Of a DNA stretch of 64,000 bases, positions 10,514 to 21,093 are shown piece by piece. The notes beneath the pieces are model-generated. The model was not told where the DNA came from. It worked only from the letters and a program-made list of their open reading frames with translations, and made no database searches. The stretch comes from Boesenbergia rotunda. Its lineage: Eukaryota > Streptophyta > Magnoliopsida > Zingiberales > Zingiberaceae. The DNA is taken from positions 186,001 through 250,000 of the forward strand of contig JAGFNQ010004033.1 in the NCBI GenBank assembly GCA_024364735.1, read 5' to 3'. Positions within the stretch are counted from its first letter, which is position 1; each line of letters begins with the position of its first letter. The translations under genes were made by a program, and so were the position numbers.

Positions 10514-10532
10514 AAGCCTATATAAGGGGCTT
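10514..10532 (+). promoter_or_regulatory. Element A LTR TATA box inside an inverted repeat
   Basis: TATATAAG at 10519-10526 is flanked by GAAGCC and GGCTTC, so the TATA box lies in a potential hairpin loop. The 3' LTR has the same arrangement at about 18906-18925. It is the most likely RNA polymerase II core promoter of A. Confidence 0.7.
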
Positions 10533-11016
10533 CGACCTCTCTGCTTACAACACAACTGCTACTAGCCATTCTGATCATTCTGACTGACAACAACGCGCTA
10601 AAGACGAGGCTCTACGACCGGGAGGCTCCAGGAGGAAGTGCGCGGCACTTCGGAGGTCCAGATCGGCCGAGCTTCAACTTTGTTTTGTTCGGTTTGCGCT
10701 TATTATTCCGTACTTAATTTTCTGTACTTGTGCTTGTAATTGTACACTGTAAGACGGGTTTTCTCCGCCTCCGAAAATTCCGAAAAGGAGACCAATAGTG
10801 GACTCACGCCGAGTACATAGGCCTTGGACGTACTGACCCTGGGGGGTTGGGAACCAAGTAAATAAATCCCGCTGTGTCCCTGTCTTGCTTTTAGTTTTAT
10901 TTACTGTTCCGCTGCACTAACATTCTGAGTAGATCGAAAGTTTTACGAAGTGTTCACGACAAGATTTTCACGATCGATATTCACCCCCCCTCTATCGACG
11001 GCACCGGTCCTACAAT

Positions 11017-11028
11017 TGGTATCAGAGC
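11017..11028 (+). other. PBS of element A
   Basis: TGGTATCAGAGC, a perfect plant initiator-Met tRNA PBS, two bases after the LTR end at 11014. Confidence 0.95.
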
Positions 11029-11121
11029 CGAGCCGCTCTTCACCGGACTAACCGCCGACGGAGCAACGACGCCAGGAGTTGAGGGGGAGCCTAGGGGTGA
11101 ATCAGGTATATTTTAGTTAAA

Positions 11122-12166
11122 ATGTCTGTTTTTAAATTTCATATTACGTGTTTTAAGTGCAGAGAGAGAGGGCACTATAAAAATCAGTGCCCTACTCGTA
11201 AGACTCGATCTACACCACCGGCGGCAAAAGAAACACTGGCGCCAGAGGTCCTGAAAAACAAGGATCACGTAATGCTTCAAGTGCGGAAAATACGGACACT
11301 ACAAGAACAAATGTCCGGCAAAGGTATGTAAAATTTACGTTCCGAAAAATTTTAAAATTCCTGCACTAGCTTATGTAAATAAAGTAGACATTTTTTCTGA
11401 TAAATTAGAAATATTACACAGTCAGATAGGTATCTTGCATAATCATTTAGAAAAAGTAAATAATTCTAAAATATCAGCAATCAACACTTTAATCCTTAAT
11501 GTTAACTCGATAATTTCCAAAGTTAATTCTGAAATTAATTCTGGAATTAATCTGAATTTTAATTCGGATAATCCTGAATTAAAATTCGAAAATCCTAAAG
11601 ATAATCCTGAATTAAAATTCGAAAATCCTAAAGATAATCCTGAATTAAAATTCAAAAATCCTAAAAATAATCCTGAATTAAAATTCAAAAATCCTAAAGA
11701 TAATCCCGAATTAAAATTCAAAAAACTTAAGGATAAATCTGAATTAAAATATCTTAAGGATAATTTCAAATTTGAAAATCCGTTGTATAACTCTGAATTC
11801 GAAATTGAAAACTCTAAAATAATCCAGAAGTTAATTCTGAAGATATTATTTCTGAAGATAATTTTGAAGATGAAATTCTCCTAGATAATAACCTAATTAT
11901 AGATAATCCTGAAAACTATTACAAAACCTTAACTAGTGGCCCAAATTACTCCTCTCTATTTTGAGGATGAGGAGGATATGGAACTATCTAAGATAAAGGT
12001 CATAATTAATAAAAATCACAAAGGTCCAAATAAATCAGAATTATTAGAAAAACTTGAAAAGAAAAATAAGGATGAGTCAGAAATTTTCGAAATAATGAAA
12101 ATGTTGAACCTAAACCCACAACTATTAATTAATCATTTCAATATTAATTATTCAAACTCAAATTAA
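11122..12166 (+). pseudogene. Zinc-knuckle gag-like ORF of element A (broken)
   Basis: Opens at ATG 11122 (MSVFKFHITCFKC..), only 94 bp after the PBS, and begins almost at once with a CCHC knuckle CFKCRERGHYKNQC. A second knuckle, CFKCGKYGHYKNKC, lies in another frame from about 11273, so one frameshift separates them. That frame continues through six or so 11-residue repeats (NPELKFENPKD type, 33-bp DNA unit, 11560-11740). After another frameshift an acidic stretch follows, then a Lys/Glu-rich tail (11936-12166, KSELLEKLEKKNKDESE). There is no Gag capsid-like part upstream. This looks like a nucleocapsid-only protein, now broken; function beyond nucleic acid binding is inference. Confidence 0.65.
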
Positions 12167-13260
12167 ATTAAATCTTAATTAAATTAAAAATTAAACTAAT
12201 TCAAATTAAATCCTAATTAAAATTAAATTCAAATTAAATTAAATTAAATTCAAATTAAATTAAATTAAATCTTAATTAAATTAAATTCAAATTAAGTTAA
12301 ATCTTAATTAAATTAAATTCAAATTAATTAAAAATTAAACTAATTCAAATTAAATCCTAATTAAAATTAAATTCAAATTAAATTAAATTCAAATTAAATT
12401 AAATTCAAATTAAATTAAATTCAAATTAAATTAATTCAAATTAAATTAAATTCAAATTAAATTAAATTCAAATTAAATTAAATTCAAATTAAATTAAATC
12501 TTAATTAAATTAAATTCAAATTAAATTAAATCTTAATTAAATTAAATTCAAATTAAATTAAATCCTAATTAAACTAATTCAAATTAAATCCTAATTAAAT
12601 TAAATTTAAATTCAAATTCAAATTAAATTAAAATTAAATTAAATTCAAATTAAATTAAATTCAAATTAAATTAAATCCTAATTAAACTAATTCAAATTAA
12701 TTCCTAATTAAATTAAAATTAATTTAAATTCAAATTAAATTAAATCCTAATTAAACTAATTCAAATTAAATCCTAATTAAATTAAAATTAAATTCAAATT
12801 AAATTAAATTCAAATTAAATTAAATCCTAATTAAATTAAAAATAAATTCAAATTAAATCCTAATTAATATTAAATTCAAATTTAATTAAATTCAAATAAA
12901 ATTAAATTCAAATAAATTAAATTCAAATTAAATTAACTTCATATCAAATTAAATTCAAATTAAATTAAATTCAAGTTTAATTAAATTCAAATTAAATCTT
13001 AATTAATTCAAACTTAAATTAATTCAATTAGATTTTAATTAAGTCAAACTTAAATTAAGTCAAATAAATTTAATTAAATCATTTATCTTAATTGAATGAA
13101 TTAAATTCAATTTAAATCTTAATCAATTCAAACTTAAATTAATTCAACATCAATTAATTTCTAATTAATTCAACTTCAATTAATTTTTAATTAACCTGAA
13201 TCCAACTAAAATCTTAAATAACTTAAACTCAAACTAAAATAAAATTTTACCCAAACTGTA
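12167..13260 (+). repeat. AT-rich low-complexity tract (AATTAAATTCAA type)
   Basis: About 1.1 kb of interspersed AAATTAAATTCAAATT and TCCTAATTAAA motifs with no fixed period and no coding potential. The neighbouring ORF tail is also rich in these words, so the tract may have expanded from coding or leader sequence. Confidence 0.85.
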
Positions 13261-13326
13261 ACAATTAAAATTAATAACATTAAATATGTCAAAGTGGGTT
13301 GGCATATTCGCGGATTCGCACGACAT

Positions 13327-13349
13327 GTATCAAATCGAGAATTTGATAC
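13327..13349 (+). repeat. Perfect 9-bp hairpin GTATCAAAT..ATTTGATAC
   Basis: Two 9-base arms around CGAGA. It sits just downstream of the AT-rich tract in A's interior. Role unknown. Confidence 0.75.
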
Positions 13350-13499
13350 ATTTTTAGAAACTTAAATAAATTTATTTGACTTGTTTGACTCATGCATAAC
13401 CGCCATGACATGCATCTGCTATTTTTCATATATATATGTCATGTCATTCATATTTAAATTTACGCATGATTTAGAATGGTTATAGGAAAAAGAATAATT

Positions 13500-13795
13500 G
13501 AAACTTGATCAACCTAGTATTGGGTGGCGGTGAGATGATAGTACGTTAGGGAAGCCTCTTCTAATAAGGTCAAGTATACACTACTTGGTCTCTTTAGACT
13601 GGTGAAACTAGCCGAAGCTACCGATCCAAGACCCAAACTAGTTAGACCAGAATTTTTCAAAAAGTAATTTTGAAAATGAAATTTCATTAAAAGACTTTGT
13701 TAAGGAAAGGGTTGATGATCCAATAAGGCTACGGCCAAAGAAGGCCTAGTGCCTCGCCAAGACCTGGAAGCCAATTTTTGAAACTCAAATTCAAG
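13500..13795 (+). other. Conserved non-coding block shared by A and K
   Basis: GTATTGGGTGGCGGTGAG.. through GACCTGGAAGCCAATTTTTG is nearly the same at 59254-59525 in element K. It contains no long ORF on the plus strand, and the minus-strand frames are not conserved in form. The strong conservation in otherwise diverged interiors suggests a cis-acting signal or a remnant of a lost gene. Confidence 0.7.
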
Positions 13796-15406
13796 TTACT
13801 CCTTGTCAAATTCAAATCTAACACAAGTTTCAATTAAATCTTAGAGTTAATAATAAATTAAGAAAAATGATTCAAGCATCTCACAATATACCTATAAGGC
13901 AACCATGCTTGCTGTATTGATTCATCTAAAATGGGTGAGATGTTAAGGACTAATGAATTGAAAAATATTTTTCAAAATTGTTAGAATATTTTCCTAAAAA
14001 TATATTTTCAAAATAGTGCTTAAACATAATAATGTTTTTATGGAATTCATGCTTATCTGATTGATTATACATATTATACATTTTTTTCAAAAGTATATCT
14101 TTTCAAAAATTGTTTGACTCACTCAATTAGACACAAGCCTCTTAGGACAACACTAAAGTTCCTTAAAGCACTTAGATAGAGTCAAACGATGTTGGGTACA
14201 GGGGGAGTGGTTTATTCTTTTTCAAAAGCTGTCCTTGAAAAACCACTATCTTTTAAAATGATTTTCGAAAACCGGATTTTAAACACTATTTCTTACGTTT
14301 TTCGAAAACTATGTCGAATAAATTACCTTAATTTCAAAATATGCTTCAAATTTTCAAAATACATTCTAAAAGTGTGCTTTGTCTTGTTTGATTTTGATAA
14401 ACCCTAAAGACACAGAGGAAGGTCCACTTCATAATCTACAAGGACTCCTAGGATGTGTCAAATTTAGGGGGAGTATGAATCAAACTTCTGAAGACAGTTT
14501 TTTGTATAATTAATTGTTTTGAAATTATCAGATAATTCATTTGATTTGAATCAAACCTTAAGACTCAGAGGAAGAGTACTTGTGGTCAACAAGCTTCCCA
14601 GGACTGGGTCAAGTTTAGGGGGAGATCAAGTTAAAAGAATTATTGAATATTTCAAATATTTTCATGCTCGGTATTTTCAAATCTTGCTAAAAACATAAGT
14701 AGTCTTTCAAAATACTATTATTCTATTTGTCAGAATTTGTGTGACTTATGAAATTATTTTTTAAAAAAAATGCTTACTTGGGTTGGAGAGTTTCCAGGAC
14801 ACTTAGGAAATGTCCTTGTAGTCAACAAGGTTTCCTAGGATTGTGTCAGATTGGAAAAGAAACCTAGTCAAGTAAAATATTATGTTTCAAAAATTACTTA
14901 GATTTTTCAAAGTTTAATCTTTTTCAAAAATAGTTAGTACTTGCAAAATATGCATAATATTTATATTTTCCAAAATATCATTCTTTCAAAAGTTATGCAT
15001 TTTCCAAAAGTACCTATATTTTTCAAAAATTACAAAAGTACTTGCATTTTTTTTAAAAATCATAATAATTTTGAAAGTACTTGTACTTTTCAAAGCGCAT
15101 AGCATCTTTTTCAAAATATGGATTTTTCAAAAATTGCAATATACCATTCAATGCTTTCAAAAATTTTACACTAAGTATTTTCAAAAAGAACCAAAGGTTT
15201 TCATTGTTGGTACAAGTATTTTCTTGTGTTTTTTTTGATGTATGACAAAGGGGGAGAGGTGTGCTTAAGTTAGAAAAATTTTCTCCTAAAAATCAAAAAT
15301 ATATTTTCAAAACTAAGACCATTTTTAGTTTGATCCCAAGGATAGTAAGTTAACCCCTTAAACCAATCTAACTTAAGTTATTGTCAAACATCAAAAAGGG
15401 GGAGAT
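13796..15406 (+). other. Element A 3' interior with repeated PPT-like tracts and PPT
   Basis: Non-coding, T/A-rich. Three related blocks at about 14409, 14562 and 14798 have the pattern CAGAGGAAG..CAACAAGCTTCC..AGGACTG..GTCAAGTTTAGGGGGAG. More GGGGGAG tracts occur near 14199 and 15250, and the PPT AAAAAGGGGGAGAT abuts the 3' LTR at 15407. Element K has the same series (60727, 60890, 60940). Confidence 0.75.
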
Positions 15407-16411
15407 TGTTGGTGCAAGTTGCATCAATGATGTTCTCCTTTAAAGTGTTTTAATGTTTGACAATACACTTAAGACAGTGATATATTGTACAGACAAAGGG
15501 GAGTTAGGAGAAGTAACCTAAGCGGAAGAAAAGTCCTAGTTAAGCTGGGCACTAAGACCTGGTGAGTGAAGCTGGGCACTAAGACCTGGTGAGTGAAGCT
15601 GGGCACTAAGTCCTGGCATAGGGCTGGGCACCGAAGACCTGCTCAGAAGGTGGGCATTAAGTCCTGGTCGAGGACCGGGCAAGAAGACCTGGCTGAGGGT
15701 TGGGCACCGAAGACCTGGTTCGGGGAATTGGGCACGAAGACCTGGCCGAGGGTTGGGCACCTAAGTCCTGGACCTAGGGTTTGGGCACGGAGTCTTGGTC
15801 CGAGGGACTGAGCAACTTAGCTGAGCGATGACTAAGGATAGGAGTAGAGACGGGTCAGGGTTTGGGCGTCTCGAGGTCCGGAGGTATCGGAAGCTAAGCA
15901 AAAGTCCACCCGAAGGACTGGGTGGCAACCGTCTCCTGAAAGGAGTAGGTGAAAGGCGCGTTCTCGGGGGTGGGAACTTGCGCCGGTTCGACCTAGGGTT
16001 TCGTGGAAATTCGAAGTCCGAACCAAGTCCTTAAGGCTAATATTATATGTATATATGCTTTGTGATTGTGTATCTTGCAGGTATCAAGATTGGAAGACAA
16101 AGCAGGCTGCTGGAGCCCTTGAAGCAGGGCGCCCCCATGCATCCAGGGCGCCCCCATCAGTGGGGGCGCCCAAGCTAAAGAAGGAAAATGCAGGTTTTGT
16201 GTAATGACCTGCCTTTTGGTACTAAGCTTTAAGGCGGATCGCTACTACTAACTGGCTGACTGATTAACTAATCATTGTTTTCCAGATGCTAAACCAACTG
16301 GGGGAATTTAAAAAAAAAACTTATTTCGCTATTTACTGAACTAACAATTCATAATTATGTTGAAAGTACTAACCAGCCAAAATAAAACAAAAACTTTAAT
16401 TTTATTAGCTT

Positions 16412-16478
16412 GGCAGGATTTGATCCCCCAACCTCTGCATTACATGGCTAAAGCACTAACCAGCTGCTCTACACCGCC
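16412..16478 (-). other. tRNA-like sequence in S1 (minus strand)
   Basis: The minus strand reads TAGAGCAGCTGGTTAGTGC (A-box-like) and later GGGATCAAATCC (B-box-like) ending near 16412. Arm pairing is imperfect and no clear anticodon stem is visible, so this is tRNA-derived rather than a functional tRNA gene. Confidence 0.55.
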
Positions 16479-16491
16479 TTTGTTTTACACA

Positions 16492-16588
16492 GTACCAGTC
16501 GACTGCTATATATGCCAGTCGACTGGTCGGGCCACAGAATGTTTCTGTGCCTGATACCAGTCGACTGGTGTTTTCCCAGTCGACTGGT
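16492..16588. repeat. AGTCGACT palindrome hairpins in S1
   Basis: Four copies of CAGTCGACTG. Pairs form arms such as ACCAGTCGACTGG and CCAGTCGACTGGT around TGTTTTC. The same motif is in gypsy C (39575-39611, 50067-50103) and copia L (56169-56340). Confidence 0.8.
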
Positions 16589-17679
16589 AGTTCTGAAAAT
16601 CCAGCTTTCAGATTTCCAGAACTTATCAAACTTGAGCTACAATGTACCAAAATCATATCTAACAAGCATAATGACATAAATAAAGTTCCACAACCATTCT
16701 AGGGCATTTATTACATGTTTTTGGAGGGTTTCTAGCATGTATAGCAACTTAGAAATCACAAAAATGACATGTAGAAGCATAACATGAATGTGCCAAGTTC
16801 GTATCAACTTCTTATTGAAACTATTCAGTATTCCTATCTAAAGGCATCCTTAGCTACTACATGTCATTCTATATGGTGCATTAATCTTAGAACAAGCATA
16901 TCTTAAGTATTTAGCATGTGGATCAAAAGTATCAAGTTCTTACCCCTAAAGCTTAAGCATGAATCTAAATCACCATATTGCAAGTAGTAACTCATATCAT
17001 TCAACATCCACTAAACAAATATTAAATCAGGTAAATAAACCACTATAGGTACACTAGGCACCACAATTAAAGAGTCTAAACAAGTTCATACATAGTTCTC
17101 ATAATATATTGCGGAATGACTAAAGAAGCATAAAAAGGATTATTTCTATGCTTTGCAAGTTCCGAAGACTTTTATTCCAACTCCACCATCACACACACTT
17201 TGCATCAAGCCCGCCGCCTCCGCTACTAGTGCTTTCCTTTACCTGTATCTGCAGTATAAGGAAATGCAAACTAATAAGCATAAAACTTAGTAAGTACCAT
17301 CTAGCCTCACAAAACTATAAAATCTCGGATTATGCTTTTCAAAACATGCTATGCAAATACACGCTCATGTTCATAAACAATCATGTTATGCTCATGCTAA
17401 AATACATGTCATAAAATGTCATGACAAATAACTGAGACATGACATATGCTGAACTGAAGCTGAAAACTACGCTATAGCATGGCATACATATCTGAACTGA
17501 AACTAAAACCAACTAACATAAAACTAATTATTAAATTCACCACATGCTAAAATGAATTTCTGAAAACTAAATACATATAGTAGGTGAAAGTAATAATCAA
17601 CTGCTGTGGGCCCGGCAATGTACCAACTGTGCATGCATCCCTAATAAACCCGAGGTAGCAAATCCCGAATCCATTAGGG

Positions 17680-17890
17680 TTCTACTAGGTTATCTAAACC
17701 TAGGGGCAACTAGGAGCCCATCCCATACTAGGTTATCTAAACCTAGAGGCAACTTGGAGCCTATCCCTGGACCGAAGTCCGGTACAATGCCAACTGAAAT
17801 AAAATAGTTCTTTTATACTTTTTTTTTTCTCTTCTGATTCTTGATTTTACTAGGTTATCTAAACCTAGGGGCAACTAGGAGCCCATCCCG
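17680..17890. repeat. CTAGGTTATCTAAACCTAG repeats in S1
   Basis: Three copies (about 17687, 17729, 17850) of CTAGGTT..AACCTAG hairpins, each followed by GGGGCAACTAGGAGCCCATCC or a close variant. Confidence 0.75.
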
Positions 17891-18471
17891 TTGGACCTTG
17901 GTCCCAATCATAAACTGAAGCAAGAATTTTATTCTTTAATGTTTTCTATAGCATTAACTGAACTGAACAATTTAACAAACACCTAACGTGCTCCTTGACC
18001 CAAAACTGAAGGGTAGCACAACGTGTTTGTTCATAATTTACGATTTCTAATCGTAAAACATAAATACAAGGAAATAAAGCATACGAAAAATCAACCGAAA
18101 CTACTTATACTGCAGGTGAGGGATACTTACATCCTGCGCTAGGTTTTCTTACGAATAAATCTGAAATTCCTGAGGGAACGTCGAACTACAACGTTCTTCT
18201 TGCTTCTTGGCGTTCTCCTCACGTCTACGAGAGTCCCCGTAGAGAATAGGGCCTCCTAAGATCTTCCCTTTGCTTTCCCTTTGTCTTGGGTGGCAAGAGA
18301 AGAGGAGGAGAGGAAGAAAAATCGCGAGAGGGAGAGAGAGAGTCGGCGGTGAGAAGATGTGAGGAAAAGAATGAATATAAAAACCCTAAGTTCCCCTTTT
18401 ATACTTACGGAAAAATTTAACTAACTTTACCTTATTTATCCTTCCCTCTATTCTATTTCAATGAAAACAAA

Positions 18472-18536
18472 TTAGCCCACTTGGTAAGTCTATTATCTTC
18501 TCAAGTTACAGGTCTAGGGTTCAAATCCCACTTAAA
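18472..18536 (+). other. tRNA-like sequence near right end of S1
   Basis: AGCCCACTTGGTAAGTC (A-box-like) and GGGTTCAAATCCCAC (B-box-like, complete T-arm) about 30 bases apart. It lies about 140 bp from the LTR end, a position matched by similar sequences in S2 and C. Confidence 0.55.
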
Positions 18537-19406
18537 ACTTTTTACTGCGCATTCTATTTTTATTCATTTTTGCCTTATTTGTCCATGTAAAAATTCTATA
18601 AAAATATCCATAAATTCAAAATTAATTCTAGGATATTTCTAAAATTAGGTTTGAGAATTTTCGGGTATTACATTTTGTGTGGTAGGCAGAATAGGTGTCA
18701 AGCGGGGCGCCCGGAGTGTCCGGGGCGCCCGGGTTCAAAGCTGTTTTGCTGTTTCGAGGTCGAAACACAGGATAAGCCTTCACAAGGGCGCCCGGAAGGT
18801 CTGAGGCACCCTGGTCAAAGGCTTTATCAGCTGCGGCGAGGATGGCGTAGGGATAAGGTTTGACCGGGTTTATTGGGGCGCCCCCAGCGTCCAGGGCGCC
18901 CGTATGAAGCCTATATAAGGGGCTTCGACCCCTCTGCTTACAACACAATTGCTACAGGCCATTCTGATCATTTCGACCGACGAAAATGCGCTAAAGACGA
19001 GGCTCTACGACCAGGAGGCTCCAGGAGGAAGTGCGCGGCACTTCGGAGGTCCAGATCGGTCGAGCTTCAACTTTGTTTTGTTCGGTTTGCGCTTATTATT
19101 CCGTACTTAATTTTCTGTACTTGTGCTTGTAATTGTACATTGTAAGACGGGTTTTCTCCGCCTCCGGAAATTTTAGAAAGGAGATCAATAGTGGACTCAC
19201 GCCGAGTACATAGGCCTTGGACGTACTGACCCTGAGGGGTTGGGAACCAAGTAAATAAATCCCGCTGTGTCCCTGTCTTGCTTTTAGTTTTATTTACTGT
19301 TCCGCTGCACTAACATTTTGAGTAGATTGAAAGTTTTACGAAGTGTTCACGATAAGATTTTTACGATCGATATTCACCCCCCTTTCTCGATGGCACCCGT
19401 CCTACA

Positions 19407-19411
19407 CCGGT
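19407..19411. repeat. Target site duplication of element A (right)
   Basis: CCGGT, second copy, starting the continuation of B's hairpin array. Confidence 0.95.
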
Positions 19412-20215
19412 GAGTGAAGCTGGGTGACGGAAACCCCGGTGAGTGAAGCCGGGTGATGGAACCCCCGGTGAGTGAAGCCGAGTCCTAGCGAGTGAAGCTG
19501 GGTGAAGGAAATCCCGGTGAGTGAAGCCGGGTCCTAGCGAGTGAAGCTAGGTGACGAAAATCCCGGTGAGTGAAGCCGGGTCCTACCGAGTGAAGCTAGG
19601 TGACGAAAACCCCGGTGAGTGAAGCCGGGTCCTAGTAAGTGAAGCTAGGTTGAACAAAGTCCTGGTGAGTGAAGCTGGGCATGAAGTCTTGGTCCGGGGG
19701 ACTGAGCATGAGTTAGCCAAGTGGCTGGATCGGTCTGGAGTCGGATCAGGAGTTGGCACGAGCTCCCTTGTTAATAGATCGGTCTGGTGACCGATCCAGG
19801 GAGTCTGATCGTTCTGGTGAACGATCAGGAAGAGAACAGAAACATTCTGTGTGGTTTTTGATCATTTTGGTGAACGATCAGAGAGAGATCAGTAGGGTCT
19901 GGAGAAGACCCTGATCGGTCAAACCGACCGATCAGGGTCCACCTGGACCGATCAGGATGAGTCCTGATCGATCTAGAGGTGACTTGATCGGTCACTTGGA
20001 CCGATCAGGGCATAACCTGATCGGTCAGGTGATCGATCAGGTTAGGGAGCTTGTGGGTTGTGGCTTGACATCCTCGTGAGCTGGAGGATCGGTCTGGTGA
20101 CCGATCGCCAATCTCTGATCGGTCAACGTGATCGATCAGATTATTACTGGATCGATCAGGAAGTGACCTGATCGGTCAGAAGGGTAGCTGATCGGTTAGG
20201 GTGACCGATCAGTGT
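19407..20215 (+). repeat. B 3' LTR hairpin arrays (continuation)
   Basis: TGAGTGAAG-loop units up to about 19680, then the GATCGGTC/GACCGATC series at 19725-20215 including the covarying GATCGTTC/GAACGATC pair near 19808. Confidence 0.8.
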
Positions 20216-21093
20216 CTGATAACTTTATTTGAATAGTTGTCAAACGTTTGATTTCACTCTGATTTCGCTTTGATTCCTTTCTGATACCTGCGGATTTCTT
20301 TTTGATTTGCTGTGCTAATCCTCTGATGAGTATGCAGGTGATACAGGGATGACACAAACCAAGAAGGAGAGTCAATTGGAGACTTTCGCTTCGGTCAGGT
20401 TTGTTTGTTTTCCATTTACAGGTTTCAACGGCTTCTGGCACGGGCTGGCAACTGTCTGGCAGAGCTGGCGACTGACCTGAGGCTCGGTTGAAGAGGTTTC
20501 TGTGGACTGAGCCCAGTAGAGGTCAGTGGTGATAGAGCTGTGTTCAGAGGTTGTAGACAGCCTGGTGATGAGCTGGTTGCAGACGCGCGATGACGGGGTG
20601 ATGAGTAGAGGCTTAAGAAGAAGCTAGCGAAGCAGAGGAGAAGAGAACATACAGAAAACAAGCGAATTGTTTTGCTGGGTTGTTTAGCTCTCTATATAGT
20701 CTTCTTGCTTGAGCATTTTTCTGCTACATCTGTGTGAGCTATCCTTCTTGTTGTCTCGTGCGCTTAACTGTTATTCTACTGAGACGGTTCTGGAGAGGTT
20801 ACTCCACCGAGAAGGAGAAGATTCTTATCCGGAGTTCTGAGGCTTGATTTGCCGACGATCAAGGGATCATCCACCTCACGGGCACGCCAAGGAGTAGGGG
20901 CATGTTATCCCCGAACCTTGTACATCTCTGAGTTAGCGTCTGGTTTGTGTTTAGTCTGTTTCTGTATTTCTGTTCTATTCTTTCTTTCTGTGTTTGTTTC
21001 CGCTGCTAACCCTAATTGCAAAAAGAAAAAGAAGCCAAGGTTTTTGTGTCTGGCTATTCACTCCCCCCCTCTCTAGCCATCCAAGGTCCAACA

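Larger units (their letters stand above)
9484..11014 (+). mobile_element. Element A 5' LTR
   Basis: 1,531 bp, TGTTGATGCAAG..GGTCCTACA. In order: hairpin array (9601-9935), three-hairpin module (10006-10105), CTAAT and CTTGCAG (10141-10184), GGCGCCC-rich block (10210-10510), TATA box in an inverted repeat (10514-10532) and a long U5. The LTR holds several incidental open frames but no recognisable protein. Confidence 0.9.
16200..18672 (-). mobile_element. S1: solo LTR of a Ty3/gypsy chromovirus-like element
   Basis: 2,473 bp with ends TGTAATGACC and GGTATTACA and a perfect 5-bp TSD TTTTG (16195-16199 and 18673-18677). No internal coding region. Ends, tRNA-like sequence near the right end and AAATTCCTAAAAATA-type right flank resemble the LTRs of chromovirus C, giving minus orientation by analogy. 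Best explained as LTR-LTR recombination after insertion into A. Confidence 0.8.
9484..19406 (+). mobile_element. Element A: Sirevirus-like element with minimal zinc-knuckle ORF
   Basis: Complete insertion with 5' LTR (9484-11014), PBS (11017-11028), a small decayed zinc-knuckle ORF (11122-12166), a long AT-rich interior, many PPT-like tracts, PPT (15394-15406) and 3' LTR (15407-19406, carrying solo LTR S1). No protease, integrase, RT or RNase H is present, so it must depend on enzymes in trans. LTR ends TGTTG..CCTACA, PBS type and the AAAAAGGGGGAGAT PPT place it with Sireviruses (Ty1/copia). Element K shares its internal blocks. Confidence 0.85.
15407..19406 (+). mobile_element. Element A 3' LTR, interrupted by solo LTR S1
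   Basis: TGTTGGTGCAAG at 15407 to CCTACA at 19406, followed by TSD CCGGT. S1 (16200-18672) with one TSD copy accounts for the extra 2.48 kb over the 5' LTR. Compared with the 5' copy it lacks some array units and has extra GGCGCCC sequence near 16130-16150. Confidence 0.9.
9293..21093 (+). mobile_element. Element B 3' LTR, interrupted by element A
   Basis: Begins TGCTGATGCAGTC directly after the PPT, is split by element A (9484-19406), resumes at 19407 in the hairpin array, and ends GGTCCAACA at 21093. Without A and one TSD copy it is about 1,870 bp. In order it carries the hairpin array (19407-19680), GATCGGTC array (19725-20215), CTAATCC and TATGCAG (20315-20336), and TATA-like CTATATAG (about 20688). 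The sequence after 21093 is copia F integrase coding DNA, so B inserted into F. Confidence 0.8.

Noticed and set aside
10097..10555. 152-residue and 124-residue open frames in A's LTR
   Set aside because: They run through the GGCGCCC block and TATA region on both strands; GC-rich palindromic sequence explains their openness.
11443..11769. Minus-strand repeat protein SGLSLGFLNFN
   Set aside because: It is the antisense of the 33-bp repeats in the A ORF, whose plus strand continues from a zinc knuckle in frame.
18472..18536. Functional tRNA gene
   Set aside because: B-box and T-arm are good, but acceptor and anticodon stems do not form clearly; kept only as tRNA-like.
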